Below are positions 26,501-39,125 of a DNA stretch of 64,000 nucleotides, in pieces. The DNA comes from Crotophaga sulcirostris. Its lineage: Eukaryota > Chordata > Aves > Cuculiformes > Crotophagidae. Both the position numbers and the translations under genes were made by a program. The stretch spans positions 251,060-315,059 of the forward strand of contig VYZB01000117.1 in NCBI GenBank assembly GCA_013397455.1, in the 5' to 3' direction. How positions within the stretch are numbered: the stretch's first letter is position 1; each line of letters opens with the position of its first letter. The notes beneath the pieces are model-generated. The model was given only the letters and a program-made list of their open reading frames with translations, was not told where the DNA came from and did no database searches.

Positions 26501-27674
26501 GAAAACCTTTGTTAACATCAAAACTTAGCTGGTGGAGAAGAAGGATGTGTCAAGCACAATTAGCTCTTTGGGATAATTGGGCAACATTTTCAAAGCTCAA
26601 AATCATGGGGGTTTTTGGGCTAGCGATAAATAGAAGGAGGACTTAGGAAAGTGTAACTTGAATTTTCTATTCTATGAAGATATCAAAGGAATTGCTCACT
26701 TTTTCTGGTATATTGAGAAGAGAAAAGAAGCAGAAGTGGTTAGGGTCATCTGTCTTGTTTTCTGTCACCACTCTGCTTTCTGTGTTGTATATCTTTCAAC
26801 TTTTACATGGATTAAATAATTCTAGACTCTATTGCAAAATATTTCAAGATGCATTGTCAAAAAATGTTGGAGAAAAATTAAATATTCTCATCATACTTAT
26901 GTGATAATTATTGATCATTAAATTGCTAATTACTTAGAAATGTACATTTGTCCATTATTATTGAGAGTTTTTAAGAATTTAAACAATCAATAATAAGACA
27001 ATTTACATATAACTGAAGCATTCTTGCATCATGTGCATAATCCACTTTTATGTTTTTTTGAGTAATGGAAAAATCATATGAGTAAGTTTTGTAGAATAAA
27101 AAAGTTTTAATATTAAAGAAAAAAGTGAGACGACAACGTGCCCTTGTGACAGAATTGTATTCTATAAGGTCAACCTGGTATTTCAAATTATGCTGTATGG
27201 TATATGCTACCTGGTATGTGTTAGAATTCTATATTAATTTCCATTTTCCTAGTTCTATCTATAATGCTTGTGAGTGCTCAATACAGCAACTTTCAAAGGA
27301 TTTGGTTACACATTCAGTAAAGATCAATATCTTTTCAATATGCCTAAAATAGCTTAGTGAATGTCCTGAAAACCTTATGCAAGACAAAAAAATTGATTGA
27401 ATGTGATTCTTGTTTGGGACCACCTATGAACTCATTGATTTTTGTTGGATGTCAACTTTGCAAAATGCTTCTTAGAAGTTTTCAATTCTAAAACATCTAC
27501 AGTGAAATTAAAAGCTCACCCGAGTCAATAAAAATCTTTGATATCCTTCTAACGTTGACAAATTTCAGCAAGTGTATGTATTTTATAAGAGGTATAACAC
27601 ATTAATATCCATTGTTCTGCTCCTTCAAAGAGTGGATTTCCTTTTGAATGTTAGGTGAGTTCATGGCACAATTC
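23513..27674. other. Mostly unique AT-rich DNA
   Basis: No repeat family recognised. The segment 25185-25411 is open in several frames on both strands. One minus-strand reading, 25251-25391, has AG and GTGAGT in plausible positions and is discussed as a weak exon candidate. A 117-codon minus frame at 25998-26351 does not look protein-like. Confidence 0.4.
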
Positions 27675-27842
27675 AAAGAAAAAGAAAAAGAAGAAAGAAT
27701 AAAAAGGGAAAGAAAAAGAAAAAGAAAAAGAGAAAGAAAAAGAAAAAAGAAGAAGGGAAAGAAAAAGAAGAAGGGAAAGAAAAAGAAGAAGGGAAAGAAA
27801 AAGGAAAGGAGAAAGAAAAAGAGAAAGAGAAAGAAAAGAGGA
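27675..27842 (+). repeat. Long polypurine tract, (GAAAAA/GAAGGGAAA)n
   Basis: About 168 bp that is all A or G on the plus strand except for a single T near 27696. Units are AAAGAAAAAG and, in the middle, repeats of AAAGAAGAAGGGAAAG. Open frames encode only Lys/Arg/Glu on plus and Ser/Phe/Leu on minus and are artefacts of the repeat. Confidence 0.95.
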
Positions 27843-30800
27843 CATTTGAAGTTTTGTTTGCAGTAGGGATTAACACATTTTCTTGGGAAAGGGAATCAGT
27901 GATCTCTATTGAGGCTCTACTATACAGTACCAGAGGAAAGGTATGATTCCCAACTCGTACTTTTCAGAAGACAAAAATTTAATGATGCTCTCTGAGAGAA
28001 GCAAGCTTTTAACTTCAAATAGCTGAATCATCTTAAGATTCACAAACTGATCCTTCACCTGAAAATAAATAGTTAAACACTTTTCTAAAAAGGAGAGAAA
28101 GGAGTAATATACTAGTTTTCTGCAGAAGATAGCTAGATGAGAAAATAACTCTCTGCCTTTTAGTCAAGTAGTTAACATGGTTTTCTAGAAATGGAAAAGC
28201 TTAAGTTTTATCTTTCTTTCTGTCTAAGCTATATCAAACACATTCTTCTTCAGCAAATGCAGTAACAATTAAAGCATAAGGTGTTGATCATATACTTTCT
28301 ATTTGTCTCCTGTTAAAAACACTACACTTCATAAAAATATATGGACAAATAAATGAACAAATAATAATCTTCAGCTATTCACAGGTTTAAGAACAGACAC
28401 AATCTTCTCTCTTAAATGACTGCATTTCTGGTTTCCTAAAGTCTCAGCTGATGAATATCTATTAACTCGCAAAAACTGAAACAACTTCACCAAAAATTAG
28501 AAGTCTAATATCTGAATGACTATATTTGGTCTCAAGTGACTCATCATAGGCTATATGAGTGCAAATGCCTTAAGGCAGAAGTCAGGACTGTATTTGTCTT
28601 TCCTCTAGGAGTTTCAGTGTCATTAAATTAGAGACTCAGTCTCCTTTTGTTTTGCATGCAACCCAATTAATGCTTGACTCTTTAAATGTGGTGAGACATT
28701 ATGAAAGTATTGATCATATTCTCTGATCAAATTGTCTATGTGTTCAGCTGAGATGCTGGAGACTGGGATACAAAATCCCTTCTTTAAATCAGAGGATAGA
28801 GTTGATTGAGTTTCTTATGTTCCAGATAAGTATTTTTAATTACTAACTACTGGATGAAAGAGAAGGACCCACACCACTGATCAAGAAGTGGCCTGGCTGA
28901 ATTATCTGCTTAACTAGGATGGTAAATTGTAAGGGGAAAGATGCACCAAAATTGCTATGAATCATCATCCTGCTGACAGTATCTGCAATTAACCTTAGCT
29001 GGTTTCACCCATCAGTGTTATGGCTTTTATAGATTATACTCTTAAAAGTTTAGACAGGTGATAACACCAAACTGCAGATCCTGTCCCCTCACAGAGCACT
29101 AAAATTAAACACTGGAGTAATGATCTTAAGTCCCTTTTGATGTTAGCTCAGAGGTCCCACCATAGATATGGAATCTCTCTCTTTCATAATTAAATATTCA
29201 TTTTAGATCTAGTACAATGGTACAGGACAAGTCAAGGTCGGGATGGAGTTCAATTGAGAAAAAAGGCAGAAAGAATGTTACTATGAGAATAACTAGATTA
29301 AGGCACGTATAAATATGCCTACCAAACTTCTCAACAATTCTTTCTTCCAGGCAACAGAAAGAAGCTGGTTTGAATGGACCGAAAGGTTTCTGCATATACA
29401 CTTGATGGCTCCAAAGTCAGCTTTTCTGATTGATATATAAAGTAAACCCACTTGCTTGTAATCACCTGCCATGAGAAGGATCTAAACAGATATGCAAGCA
29501 TGAGTTGCTTGTGTACATCAGGGCTATATGTAGGGATATTATACTACTATTTTGGTCAGTGTCTTTACATCTAACTCACTGCCTTAACCCTTTAAAGCAT
29601 TATTATTATCTTAGATTCATTTTGGTATGAAAGCTTCTTCCTTTCCATAATCACTGTATTCAATGAATGACAAAGGTTAGAAGTACCTTTAACAACATTT
29701 TAGAAAAAGCACAAAACTATATATGACTTTTTGTGTGAAATATATGATATTCCAGAAGACATAATAAAAACAAAAGAAAAGAAAACTATAAAACATAAAC
29801 TAATAAAAAAAAAAGCTTTTTGAAAAGTCAGGACATTTTCATTATCTCATATTTGAGATGTTAGTTCCATTACCACTTATAAAGGCTAGAATCAATCATT
29901 TTTATATGAAGGTCTAATACAAAGAATATAGAAATCATTGTGTATTCAGCTTTATTTGTGTCTGTTAAATGGAGAAGAAACTGGAGCGAAATTTAACCAA
30001 AAAAAAAATGCTGTGTGCTGATCAAAACATATGCCGCAGGTCTTCAACCGGAGTCAATTAACTCCAAGTGATTATTTTCTTTAGCTAGTACACATTTAAA
30101 AGCTATCTTCATTTTCCCACCACTACTAATAGATTTCTTCCAATTTCATCTATATTTCTCTCTCACAACCTGTTGCAGTATTTCCTTGAAATGCATAAAG
30201 CATGAGGTCATATTCCCCACACTCTGCTTCCCAACAGGATGTCCTTTGAGCACATCAGCTCTGTAAATATGATTAGCAATGCATGGTTAGTCTGTGCAGC
30301 AGCACTTACTCAGAAAAAAAAAAGAAAAATCTAGTCTTCCTTATTGTTCCCTGTGAGTGTTCAAGCACAGTTGATTCATTTGTTATCCATCTGCATCACT
30401 AGTTTCATTTTTGAGTAAAAGAAACATTCCAAATTGAGTACAAGATATGTAGTTTCCATTGTGGATGTGTTCATCTTTGATTTAGTCTCCTATTTTTCTT
30501 TTTTTATTTTTTTCTTCACCTGTCCCTAGTCTGTTTTGAAAGAAACAGCTGTTGTGGGATTCTCTCACTGATAAGGAGAAAAAAAACTATAAGAGAAAGG
30601 TAAATCATATAATCTCACTGACGTCAAATGTGAGCTGGGATTGCTGATCAATGAGTAAAAAAGACGAATGCTTTTTTCAGGGGCAAATTCTTCCTCCCCC
30701 CTCCTCCCTCCAGTACGTAAATCCAAATCCATTTACTGCACCAAAAAACTATATTAGGACTGTATTTAACAGAGGCAAGAGATGAGAGTATTTTTATCTC

Positions 30801-31099
30801 TTCACTGACAGCACTGCTTGAGTACTTTATTTTAAAACTGCAGGTCAAACACTGTGGGTTTGACAGTAGATAAACACGTGACTGCACCTTCCCATCCTCA
30901 GTGTAATGAGTTGAGTATCAGATGGGTTAAAAGCAACAAAACCCAAACAACAACACAGCAATCTAAAGCTGAACTTTATCTGTTATCAGCTAGTACCCCT
31001 TCAGTTAAGATGAGGTAACAGTTCCAATGGGAGAGTGGCTTGCTTAGTGAACGTAAAACGTCATCTGGGTACATAGCTGAGTTGAGGCCTTCTGCACCT
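27843..31099. other. Unique AT-rich DNA, no gene seen
   Basis: No repeat family or exon recognised. Minor A runs lie near 29808 and 30317, and a C-rich patch is near 30695-30710. The very end may already belong to the LTR that follows. Confidence 0.5.
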
Positions 31100-31664
31100 G
31101 CATTTACCTTTCTGAAAGGGCCAAATGCAGCACAGGCAGAGGAGGAGGAAGCCAAGGAGGGAGCAGCAGCAGAGGGAGCCTCAGGTTGGAGGAGGAGGAG
31201 GTGCTGCAAGCCTCAGCTCCAGAGAGACCCACAGGAGAGCCCCAGGCTGCAGTGTGAGGACATTTCCTGTAGGAACTGCAGCCATGGAGAGGTGGGAGCA
31301 GGTGGGAGCAGGTTGTCCCTGAAGGTCTGCTGCCCAGGGAACGGCCCATGGTGGAGTAGGGAGAGGTGTGAGGAGGGAAGAGTGGCCAAGAGGGGTTGTG
31401 ATGGACTGACCCCAATCCCCATCCCTGCTAGTGTGCTCCTTGAGGGGATATGAGTCGTGATTAAAGGACTGAATTTGGGCCTGGGAAAGGTGAAGGTGGA
31501 AAAGCGTCAGTTTAAATTTTTGCCTTAGTTTCTCACTACCTGAATCTATTTTAATTGACAACAAATGAAATTTCTTTTTACTGTGACAGTAATTGGTGGA
31601 GTGAACACCCTGTCCTTTTCTTCATCCATAAACTTTTCCATCCAGTCAAGGACAACCCACCACA
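31100..31664 (+). mobile_element. Solo LTR (3' part), avian ERVL-like
   Basis: This GC-rich island follows the avian ERVL-type LTR consensus as I recall it: 'ggaggaggtgctgcaagcct', 'cagctccagagagacccac', 'ctgtaggaactgcagcc', 'gtgtgaggagggaaga', 'ggactgaccccaatcccca', 'gtgacagtaattggtgg' and the terminal 'aacccaccaca' at 31654-31664. The 5' end is unclear and may lie before 31100. No internal viral region follows, because a CR1 starts about 200 bp later. The 137-codon frame at 31040-31453 is an accident of the LTR composition. Confidence 0.75.
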
Positions 31665-31829
31665 TCTATGTTACTGAGAGGAGCTCATTGAAAGTAATAA
31701 GACTGAAGGTGTAAATGTAAGTTATAACAGAAAATCCTGAAGCTGTACATGGCTGGATGATGAGAAAGTTCTCAAGGGTGGATGGATGCTGGTCTCTTAC
31801 AGTTTTTCGTGAAATATTTGATGCTGTCA

Positions 31830-32130
31830 GAGATCAGTACCAAGGAAGTCTAACACAGTACTACTACTTGAGGAGGGCAACAGGGATGGTGAAAGGGCTG
31901 GAGCACAAGCCCTACGAGGAGCAACTGAGGGAGCTGCGACTGTTTAGTCTGGAGAAGAGGAGGCTCAGGGGTGACCTTATTGCTCTCTACAACTATCTAA
32001 AAGGAGGTTGTAGTCAAGCAGACGTTGGTCTCTTCTCACAGGTGGCCAGTGACAGAACTAGAGAACATGGACTTGAGCTTCGTCAGGGGAGGTTTAGACT
32101 TGATGTTAGGAAATATAGAAATATTTTTGT
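31830..32130 (+). mobile_element. CR1 LINE fragment lacking its 3' end
   Basis: Plus-strand CR1: 'gagggcaacagggatggtga', 'ggagcacaagccctacgagg', 'ggagctgcgactgtttagtc', 'ctggagaagaggaggctcag', 'gacagaactagagaacatgg' and 'aggtttagacttgatgttag', then it stops near 32130 without the usual terminus. The 148-codon open frame at 31757-32203 is CR1 3'-region sequence, which is noncoding in the family. Confidence 0.92.
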
Positions 32131-33844
32131 TGTCAATATACCTTTAGCAAAAAGTCAAAGGGCTAAAAATATACCAACTCCTCAGAGCAGCATCAATTTA
32201 TGATTTTTCTAGACTAAAAGCTTCTCTTAATATGTCACCATCGTGCATAAAGTTTTCCTCACAGTAAAGCTGTGGAGAATTTAGGATTCCTCTTATTTTG
32301 CTGAACTCCTAAGTAAGAAAGTGACTGCAATGGATTATAGCCCTTAGACAACTCTAACTCTCCAGATCAGGGATGATCTTATATCTACTCTGGAGTTTCA
32401 CACTCAGATCCTAAATTTGATCAATCCTCTGATTGTAGCTTTGCTGGAGGTATCAATAACAATGACTACTGGTTTTGCCTAGAGGAGTGACAACGGGATT
32501 TGAAAATGTTTTAGATTATATGACCTGCAGAGCCTCTGTAACTGTTCCACGAAATTAAGTGGCCAGAGGAGTGCTAGTCTTTCACCCAAAATGTAAAGCC
32601 CAGGATGCCTGAAGAATGCCAATCATCAGTAGTCCTCTAAGGGCATAGATAGACAGAGGTCATGACACTTGGTCCACTCTTTTCAGTATGCAGAGACTGT
32701 GTTTATAGACCAAAATGCTGCCTTGTACTCATCTTTATTGTTAAAATTTGTTGTGAGTCCATATCAAGCTCTAGTTAGAAGTAACAGGAACCATGTACAT
32801 GGTAACTAATTCACACAAGGTCATTTGAAACAAAGCTCAGTCAGTCTGACTGAGCCACAGAATGGCTTTTCAGGTTCTTGTTGAATTTTAATGTGTGTAT
32901 TGTCTTGGTCTACTTCTAGTGCAATCAGGGGTTGTTTCCATGTTATTTTGTTCTTTTTCCACATTTTCATACTTTGTTGACTTTCATTCAGTTCAGGACT
33001 TGGAATCAGTGGAAAAGAACATCTAAGAGTTGGTCTAGGTCTAGGAAAAATCAAGGATGCTTTCTGAAAGGAATGAAATCATTATAATATGGCAAGTTTT
33101 TCCAAATTAAACACTGTTGAGAAGTTCCCCATCAAGATTAATCATGAGCTGACATAGTATTATGAGAATCCAGGCCTTATTTTGTTACTAATTGTATATC
33201 AGCCTAGATTAACCTTAATTTTTAAAAAACATGTCAAGTAAACATCCAGTTTAATGTACGATCTAAGGGCAGCATATTTCCAAAGTAAGTATTTTCCCCC
33301 AGGCAAACACTTCACTACAATAAAGAAATAAATGAAATTAAACTTGACATTGAGATGATCCCAAAACACTTGAACTGTGTCATGGGGAGAAAAAAAAGTC
33401 TTCCCACAACTTCTGTCTAAAATGTAATTGATCAAAGTAACCTATTCTGATCTGTCTCGATTGTACTGCTTAGAGGACTTCGAATGAAAGAAGGAAAAAA
33501 GGAAACATGACACCAAGGGAGAAATAAAACAAAACAAAGGAAAAACTCTGTTGATATTCACTCTGTGTGTCACTTTGAAGGAATTATTTATACATTTTAG
33601 TAAGTTATTCTACTTACTAAAATGAAAAGGTTTAATGTGAACAACAGTGTTCGAAAGGGCAAATTAATTGCAAGATAGACCCTCAGCAGGTGTAAATTAG
33701 TGTAATTTAGTGGAAATCATAGCCTGACCTCAAGCTTCCCCTGATGAGCATCTGTTCTATTGCGTGTTGTGTGTTTTAGCAGGCTAAGTATTAAAATTAA
33801 GCCATTCTAATAAGCTTTATTTTTCTGTGATTTTCTGTTCTCAA
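32131..33844. other. Unique AT-rich DNA, no gene seen
   Basis: A minus-strand frame at 32821-33054 has protein-like composition (Lys/Glu/Gln-rich) but no clear splice pair or known motif. No repeat family recognised. Confidence 0.4.
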
Positions 33845-34062
33845 GTCATGGCTGGTAGCTTGTTAATAGCCCCAGCAAGTTCAATTAATTTGTTACAAAG
33901 TCTCTTCTTATATTGCACTAGACCAAACTCCTTTAACCTTTCTCTATGACACATCTCAAAGGATATTATTCTTGCTGCTCTGCTTCTTACTAGCTCAAGG
34001 GCAATTATGTTCTTGCTGAGATATTGCAACAAAAGCTGCAGAAAGTGCTCTGGGTGAGGTAT
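33845..34062 (-). mobile_element. Probable ancient CR1/L3-type LINE remnant
   Basis: On the minus strand the text resembles the 3'-region start of old CR1-group LINEs ('..agaacataattgcccttgag..', '..gatgtgtcatagagaaaggttaaaggagtttggtc..' in meaning). The reading includes RERLKEFGL followed by a decayed frame. No terminus is present, and similarity is only partial. Confidence 0.35.
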
Positions 34063-34205
34063 AACAAGTACCTTTCACAGCAATAATACCACCTCCTAAG
34101 AGTTATATTACCCTCCCATAGCACACTAAGATGTATTCTCTTTATTTTCTCTTTGGGAACCATATATTTCATGGCACATTTAAAGGACATTTTTAACATT
34201 CCCCC

Positions 34206-34236
34206 CATTCTTTTTTTTTTCTTTTTTTTTTCTTTT
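34206..34236 (+). repeat. T-rich low-complexity run
   Basis: Two runs of 9-11 T separated by single C residues. Confidence 0.85.
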
Positions 34237-36863
34237 GGTTTGTATTCGGCCTCTTTTAAGCAATTTTAACTCAGAAGACCCTTTCTTACCTGCTTGCATG
34301 GTTCAGATTTTTCCTCATTAAATTTTGTGATATAATTTTGCTATGATTGTTTTTACTCTGTGCTATTATGTCTTGCATATCAACAGGCAGTCCATGTTCC
34401 AAAAAGATTACTGCAAAATGAGAGAAGAGAATTATTGAAGAAATTCAAGCCTCTCTGAAATCACCATCAAGACCAGTCAACACTAGTCAAGTCAAGTCAA
34501 AGTCTCACAAAGAGACATTAAATCACCAATGTCATATTCCATAGCAAGTCTGTGCCTTACCTGGTGACTGCGGAGTGTACAAACCAGTATTCATTTTTAC
34601 GCATAAAAATAAAACAAATAATACAAAACTAAATATACCTTTCCATCTAATAAACATCCCACAACCCCCTAAAGGATCGTATTGTTAATTTCAAACATGC
34701 TATTTGTCAATCAAGTCAATCAATGGTATTTGTCAAAATATTCTGCTACATAATTTCTGAACTTGTGTCCATCAGGAAAAAGAAATGGTTTTTCAATTCA
34801 TATTCCCACATCTCCATTTTTAACAGTTTAATTAGCTGACACATTCTAGAGGCTTTTTATATGAGTGGATAGAACATGTGATTCTCCTTCTAATCCAGTA
34901 ATCCATATTTCAATTTCTTTTAAAAAAATGCATTTCCCTTAAGGGCTTTCGGTCATTCTATGACTTGTCATTTTAACATTCTTAAAGGATCTTATCTTTT
35001 TGAGAAACGTAAAAGTGACTAACCATTATTTCTTTTATGTATGCCTTTTGGAGTTCCTGAGGGCATCTTCTCTTGAAGTAATTTCTTCATTCCTCCAAAG
35101 TTCCATTCTTCATCCCTCTCCTCATTTATGTCAGCTGATGGTGATTATTTAATATATTTGTTTTTCCCTTTGTCCTGCATCTCTAATTCCCTACTATCAT
35201 TCTTAAGAGACTTCATCTTCGATTTCACTTTCTCTAGCATGAAAACACATTATATGTTCTGCATCCTCTTATTCAAAGATCATTATATTTTCCTTCTCTG
35301 AATCATTTCTTTATTATTTTCACTTCCTCCCAGAGCAAGCCCCATCCACAAATTATTAGATTCTTAGTAACTTTTAAATGCTTTTGATCAATCTTTTATA
35401 TTCTTGTTTACATCTTGGTGTAAACACATCAGTTTATGCCTCATGCTGCCTTTCTGGCAATTAGGACACTATTTATGAAACAAATGGATTATTTACATGA
35501 TAATAACTTGTAACTAATGTGTGCTTTGTTTGTAATTTGTTAGGTTTCACAGTTTATCAAAACGCTTCCTTGACAGCTGTCTCCTCTACAGGATAGAGAA
35601 AATGATTGCTTAATATACACTACAATTATTTCCTTTTAGCATGCATTACAAACTAATGAAGCTGCAACATAATGACCAGTGCAGAAATTACATGAAATAG
35701 GGATAGGTTAGGCATAAAAGATTATGTAAAAGGCGTTTGTTCACAAGAATGATTCCTTAGCTGCTAATGCAGTGAATTTAACCAACTTATCGTTCTTTCC
35801 GCATTAGTGCAATGAAGATACTGATTCTTTTTCAAGAAGCTTTCAGATCCAAGGATCAAAAATATGATATGACAAGAATTTAAGCAAGATCATTGGAGAA
35901 AAAGTATTAGAGAGTGTTTTCAACTTAGGTAAATTAACTCAAGGCTGTTTGAATATGTACTTGTGATAAGAAAAATAATTATCTGTGCACTTAAATAAGC
36001 TTTGCCTGAAGCATGCTGTAAAGATAACCACTATTACTGTCGTGTGATTATTCTGACCATCAGCTACTGATGACAAACCCAAATAAGCACAAGCTTATCT
36101 TATTCTTTTTTTTCAAGGTAACATCCTGGAAGACTGTAATGAGAGTGGTTCTCGGTCCTTCTGTATTGCTGTACCTCCTGACTTCACAGAAAGGTTGAGA
36201 CCCTAATCGCTTCAAGATCTAACCATAGGAGGAAGAGTTTTCCTAATGATTCTTCATAATCGCAACCACTTCCTGGAAAGCAATTTCACTCTTATCACCT
36301 TTATTGATGGTTTACGGGAAACTGAGGCACCTCAGGGGGACGCAGGTAATCAAAATGATGTAACTGGCAAGTTTTACTAATTGATCCTTTATTATCTTTC
36401 ACTACCATCAAAATTGGTAGGTGTTGGCTTCCATTTTTTGTCCTTCCTCTCATTTCCCATTCAACTGTCATACATTTTTTTCAAAACCTAACACTAAATG
36501 CCTTGCTCTTATCTGAGGTTCTCAAAACTCATTATATTGTCCCAATGCACTGTCACTATGTCAAAGACAGATAGGTTGATGCTCCTGGCTCCTTTCTCAT
36601 GCTAATATACCTTTTCTTCTCTCTATCTCTCTCTTAGCAAAGGTAAGCATTCATGGAAACTCTTAATCTCACCCAATCTAAGCTGGCATTTACTAGTTTC
36701 CTCAGACTCAAAAGTTCAACTATGACTGAGTATTTCTTCCTCTAGGTAATGATACTGTTATTCACATCTGCATTTCAAAATACATTAATTTTTGACCTTG
36801 TTAAATATAACAGTTATATGGATGACAACTGTAAGATTTGATTATAATGTTGATCTCTATACT
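34237..36863. other. Unique AT-rich DNA, no gene seen
   Basis: No gene. A short AGTCA-type repeat (TAGTCAAGTCAAGTCAAAG) lies near 34483. No LINE or LTR landmarks recognised. Confidence 0.5.
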
Positions 36864-37230
36864 GGCTTTGGTAGAGATGGAGTTAATTTTCTTCACAACA
36901 GCCCATACAGTTCTGTACTTGGAATCTGTGACCAAAACAGTGTTGATAACACAGCAACTTTTTTGTTATTGTAGAGCAGTGCTTAAACAGTGTCAGGCCT
37001 TTTCTGCTTCTCACTGTCCTGCCAGTAAGTAGGCTGGAGTTACACAAAATGTTGGGAGGGGACACAGTTGGGACAGCTGACCCCAACTGACCACAGCAGT
37101 ATTCCATATCATATAATGTTGTATTCAGTATTGCAAACTCAGGGAAGAAGGTGGAAGGGGAGACATTTGGGGTATCCCATATGCCTTCTCTTGTCAGTAG
37201 AGACAGGTAGCTCTTTCAGTCCCGTTCTCC
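36864..37230 (+). mobile_element. Degraded LTR-like avian interspersed repeat
   Basis: The block starting 'ggtagagatggagttaattt' and running through 'cacaacagcccatacag', 'gaccaaaacagtgttgataa', 'ttgggaggggacacagttgg', 'cagctgaccccaactgacca' and 'ggaagaaggtggaaggggag' matches, from memory, a bird ERV LTR family. Neither terminus is clear and no internal region adjoins it. Overlapping frames on both strands at 36792-37107 are therefore not genes. Confidence 0.55.
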
Positions 37231-38999
37231 CTTGTGTTTTCTAGCATGGGGAAGTTCCTTCTAAGATAAATTCTTGGACTTTACAGATCAGCCGGAACCC
37301 CAAACAGTTCAACTTCCAGACACCTTTTTGTGTCTTTAGAAAAAAAAAAAACAACACAACTCTTCAAGCCAAATTGAATATGTCAAAAGCCTATTTTTTA
37401 GTGTAAAATACTGTTTTCCTGGAAAATATTCAGCCTTTTCTATTTATCAACACTAGCCACTAGATGGAGAAATACTATGAATATCTTGCAGTAAATACTG
37501 TATTTCTGTATGGAGTTGACAAATATGCAGTATAGATATATAAATACATGATCTAAATATGTAGCTAGCTAATAATTTTAAACATGAAGTGCCTGACAAC
37601 ACATTCGTTTATTTTTCTTTTTTGCTTTGGAGGTTTTACGAATGTAGCCAAACAGCTGGCTCTCTATAAAATTGAATAACCATCCTCAGAACAAAACTGT
37701 CGTTGTTTCAAGGTGTTCTGGGGAGAACATTTCATGTTTTGTTGATATCATGGCTGAAACTTTTTACTCTTTTCTTCTTTTTCCATTCATTTTAGTCTTG
37801 CACATCTGATGTCAAAATGTCTTGAGCTCTTAGTTGAAAAAAAATTCAAAATGAACGAACATGAGTATTGTTGCTACATAAAAAGCAGATTTCACAAAAA
37901 AAGGTGATGAGGATAAAGTGAAAAAAACAGAATTGAGAATAAATCATGTTAGATTTTTTAATTAAGATGTTTATGAATAAAATAGTAATTAAAATGGATA
38001 AATAACAAAAGGAAAAAATACAGAATGCAATCTGACATTCTTTTATGCAAAAATATATATGCTAAACTGCAAGAAAACTAAAAATAAGTGGAACTATCCC
38101 CTGCAAAATGATTTTTATGCAATAAGTATACATATATATACTAATAATATAAACAGAAAGTTAAAAATACCATTCCAGAAATCAGCAAAAGTTTTGATGG
38201 AGAATTTATATACTGACTTTAATGATGCTAAGTAAGAGTTCTTCTGTGATCAAAAAGTGGTAAAGGTATGGCTCAAGTAGCAGAATTCCTAATGTCAGTG
38301 GTGCCCTCTAATGAACAACACATGCTTGTATAAGTCTACTTTTCTAATATAGGGAAAGAAACAAGGTAATATGGACTACAACACAAATTTTTCTTTGTAA
38401 CTGTTCTTGTTACAGAATGAACTATTCCACCACTGTGATAATAAATAAATGAATAAATAAACAAATAAACAGTCTCAAATTCCATTATCATAAAATCTGT
38501 ATGTAACACAAACCTCATTCTTCGCTATCATGAGCATTAACAGCTCAGCAGGTCTTGTCAGGCATTTAGATGCAACCCCAATAGTAGTGCTAACCACATG
38601 CTCCTGTTTGTTGCTAGGTTTGAGCCTCAGCTCTAGTTGCTCTGCTACATTTTGAAGGCAGGCAGCTTAAAACAAGCATATAGATTGTTGTCACTTTCCA
38701 CCTGTCCTTACTCACCCTACCTATGATGGGCAGGAGACTCTATAGTCTTGCAGTAAGGTACCTTTTGAGAGTCACTACCACTAAGATACACTGCCACATC
38801 ACATATTTTGGCAGTGTATTTATATTTGCACCTTGAGGGGAGCAATTTTCCAAACCATTGTTCAAAAACATGATAGAGCTAAATGTTCTTTCTTATGGCC
38901 TGGTGATATTCCCTGTGCTATCATTGTATCAAAGAGTCTTTTTTTTTCACCCAAGGAAGAAAGCAGCAGCTGAGCATGAATGAGCTGTTTGTGTGTGAA
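37231..38999. other. Unique AT-rich DNA, no gene seen
   Basis: Very AT-rich, with an A run at about 37339, an AATA-type tetranucleotide run at 38441-38471, and an A/T-rich stretch around 38100-38150. The part at 38520-38860 is less AT-rich but unassigned. Confidence 0.5.
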
Positions 39000-39125
39000 T
39001 CCAAATGGCGGATCATCATAGGGCTGTAACGAGCTCGCGGCTGACAGCTGCTGGGTGACGTCACACATAGCCTTGGTCAACATCACGCAGTGAGCTAGGA
39101 TCCATCGTGTTGCCAGGCAGCCCAT
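39000..39125. promoter_or_regulatory. CpG-rich block with a full CRE palindrome
   Basis: Within strongly AT-rich DNA this stretch has about seven CpGs in roughly 120 bp, including GAGCTCGCGG. It contains a perfect TGACGTCA at 39056-39063 (the canonical CREB/ATF site), an E-box CAGCTG just upstream inside TGACAGCTGCTG, and GTTGCCAGG near 39109, which resembles half of an RFX X-box. Site names come from established transcription-factor consensus sequences. That the block is a regulatory element is inference from base composition and motif clustering. It also lies within an open minus-strand frame of 87 codons (38862-39125), so an exon is the alternative, although I found no convincing splice pair. 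Confidence 0.4.

Noticed and set aside
27648..27876. Lys/Arg-rich and Ser/Phe-rich frames on both strands
   Set aside because: They translate a polypurine simple repeat and have no other content.
31757..32203. 148-codon plus frame
   Set aside because: It lies over CR1 3'-region sequence, which is noncoding in this family.
32821..33054. Protein-like minus frame
   Set aside because: It has several weak AGs upstream but no donor and no recognisable motif, so it stays unassigned.
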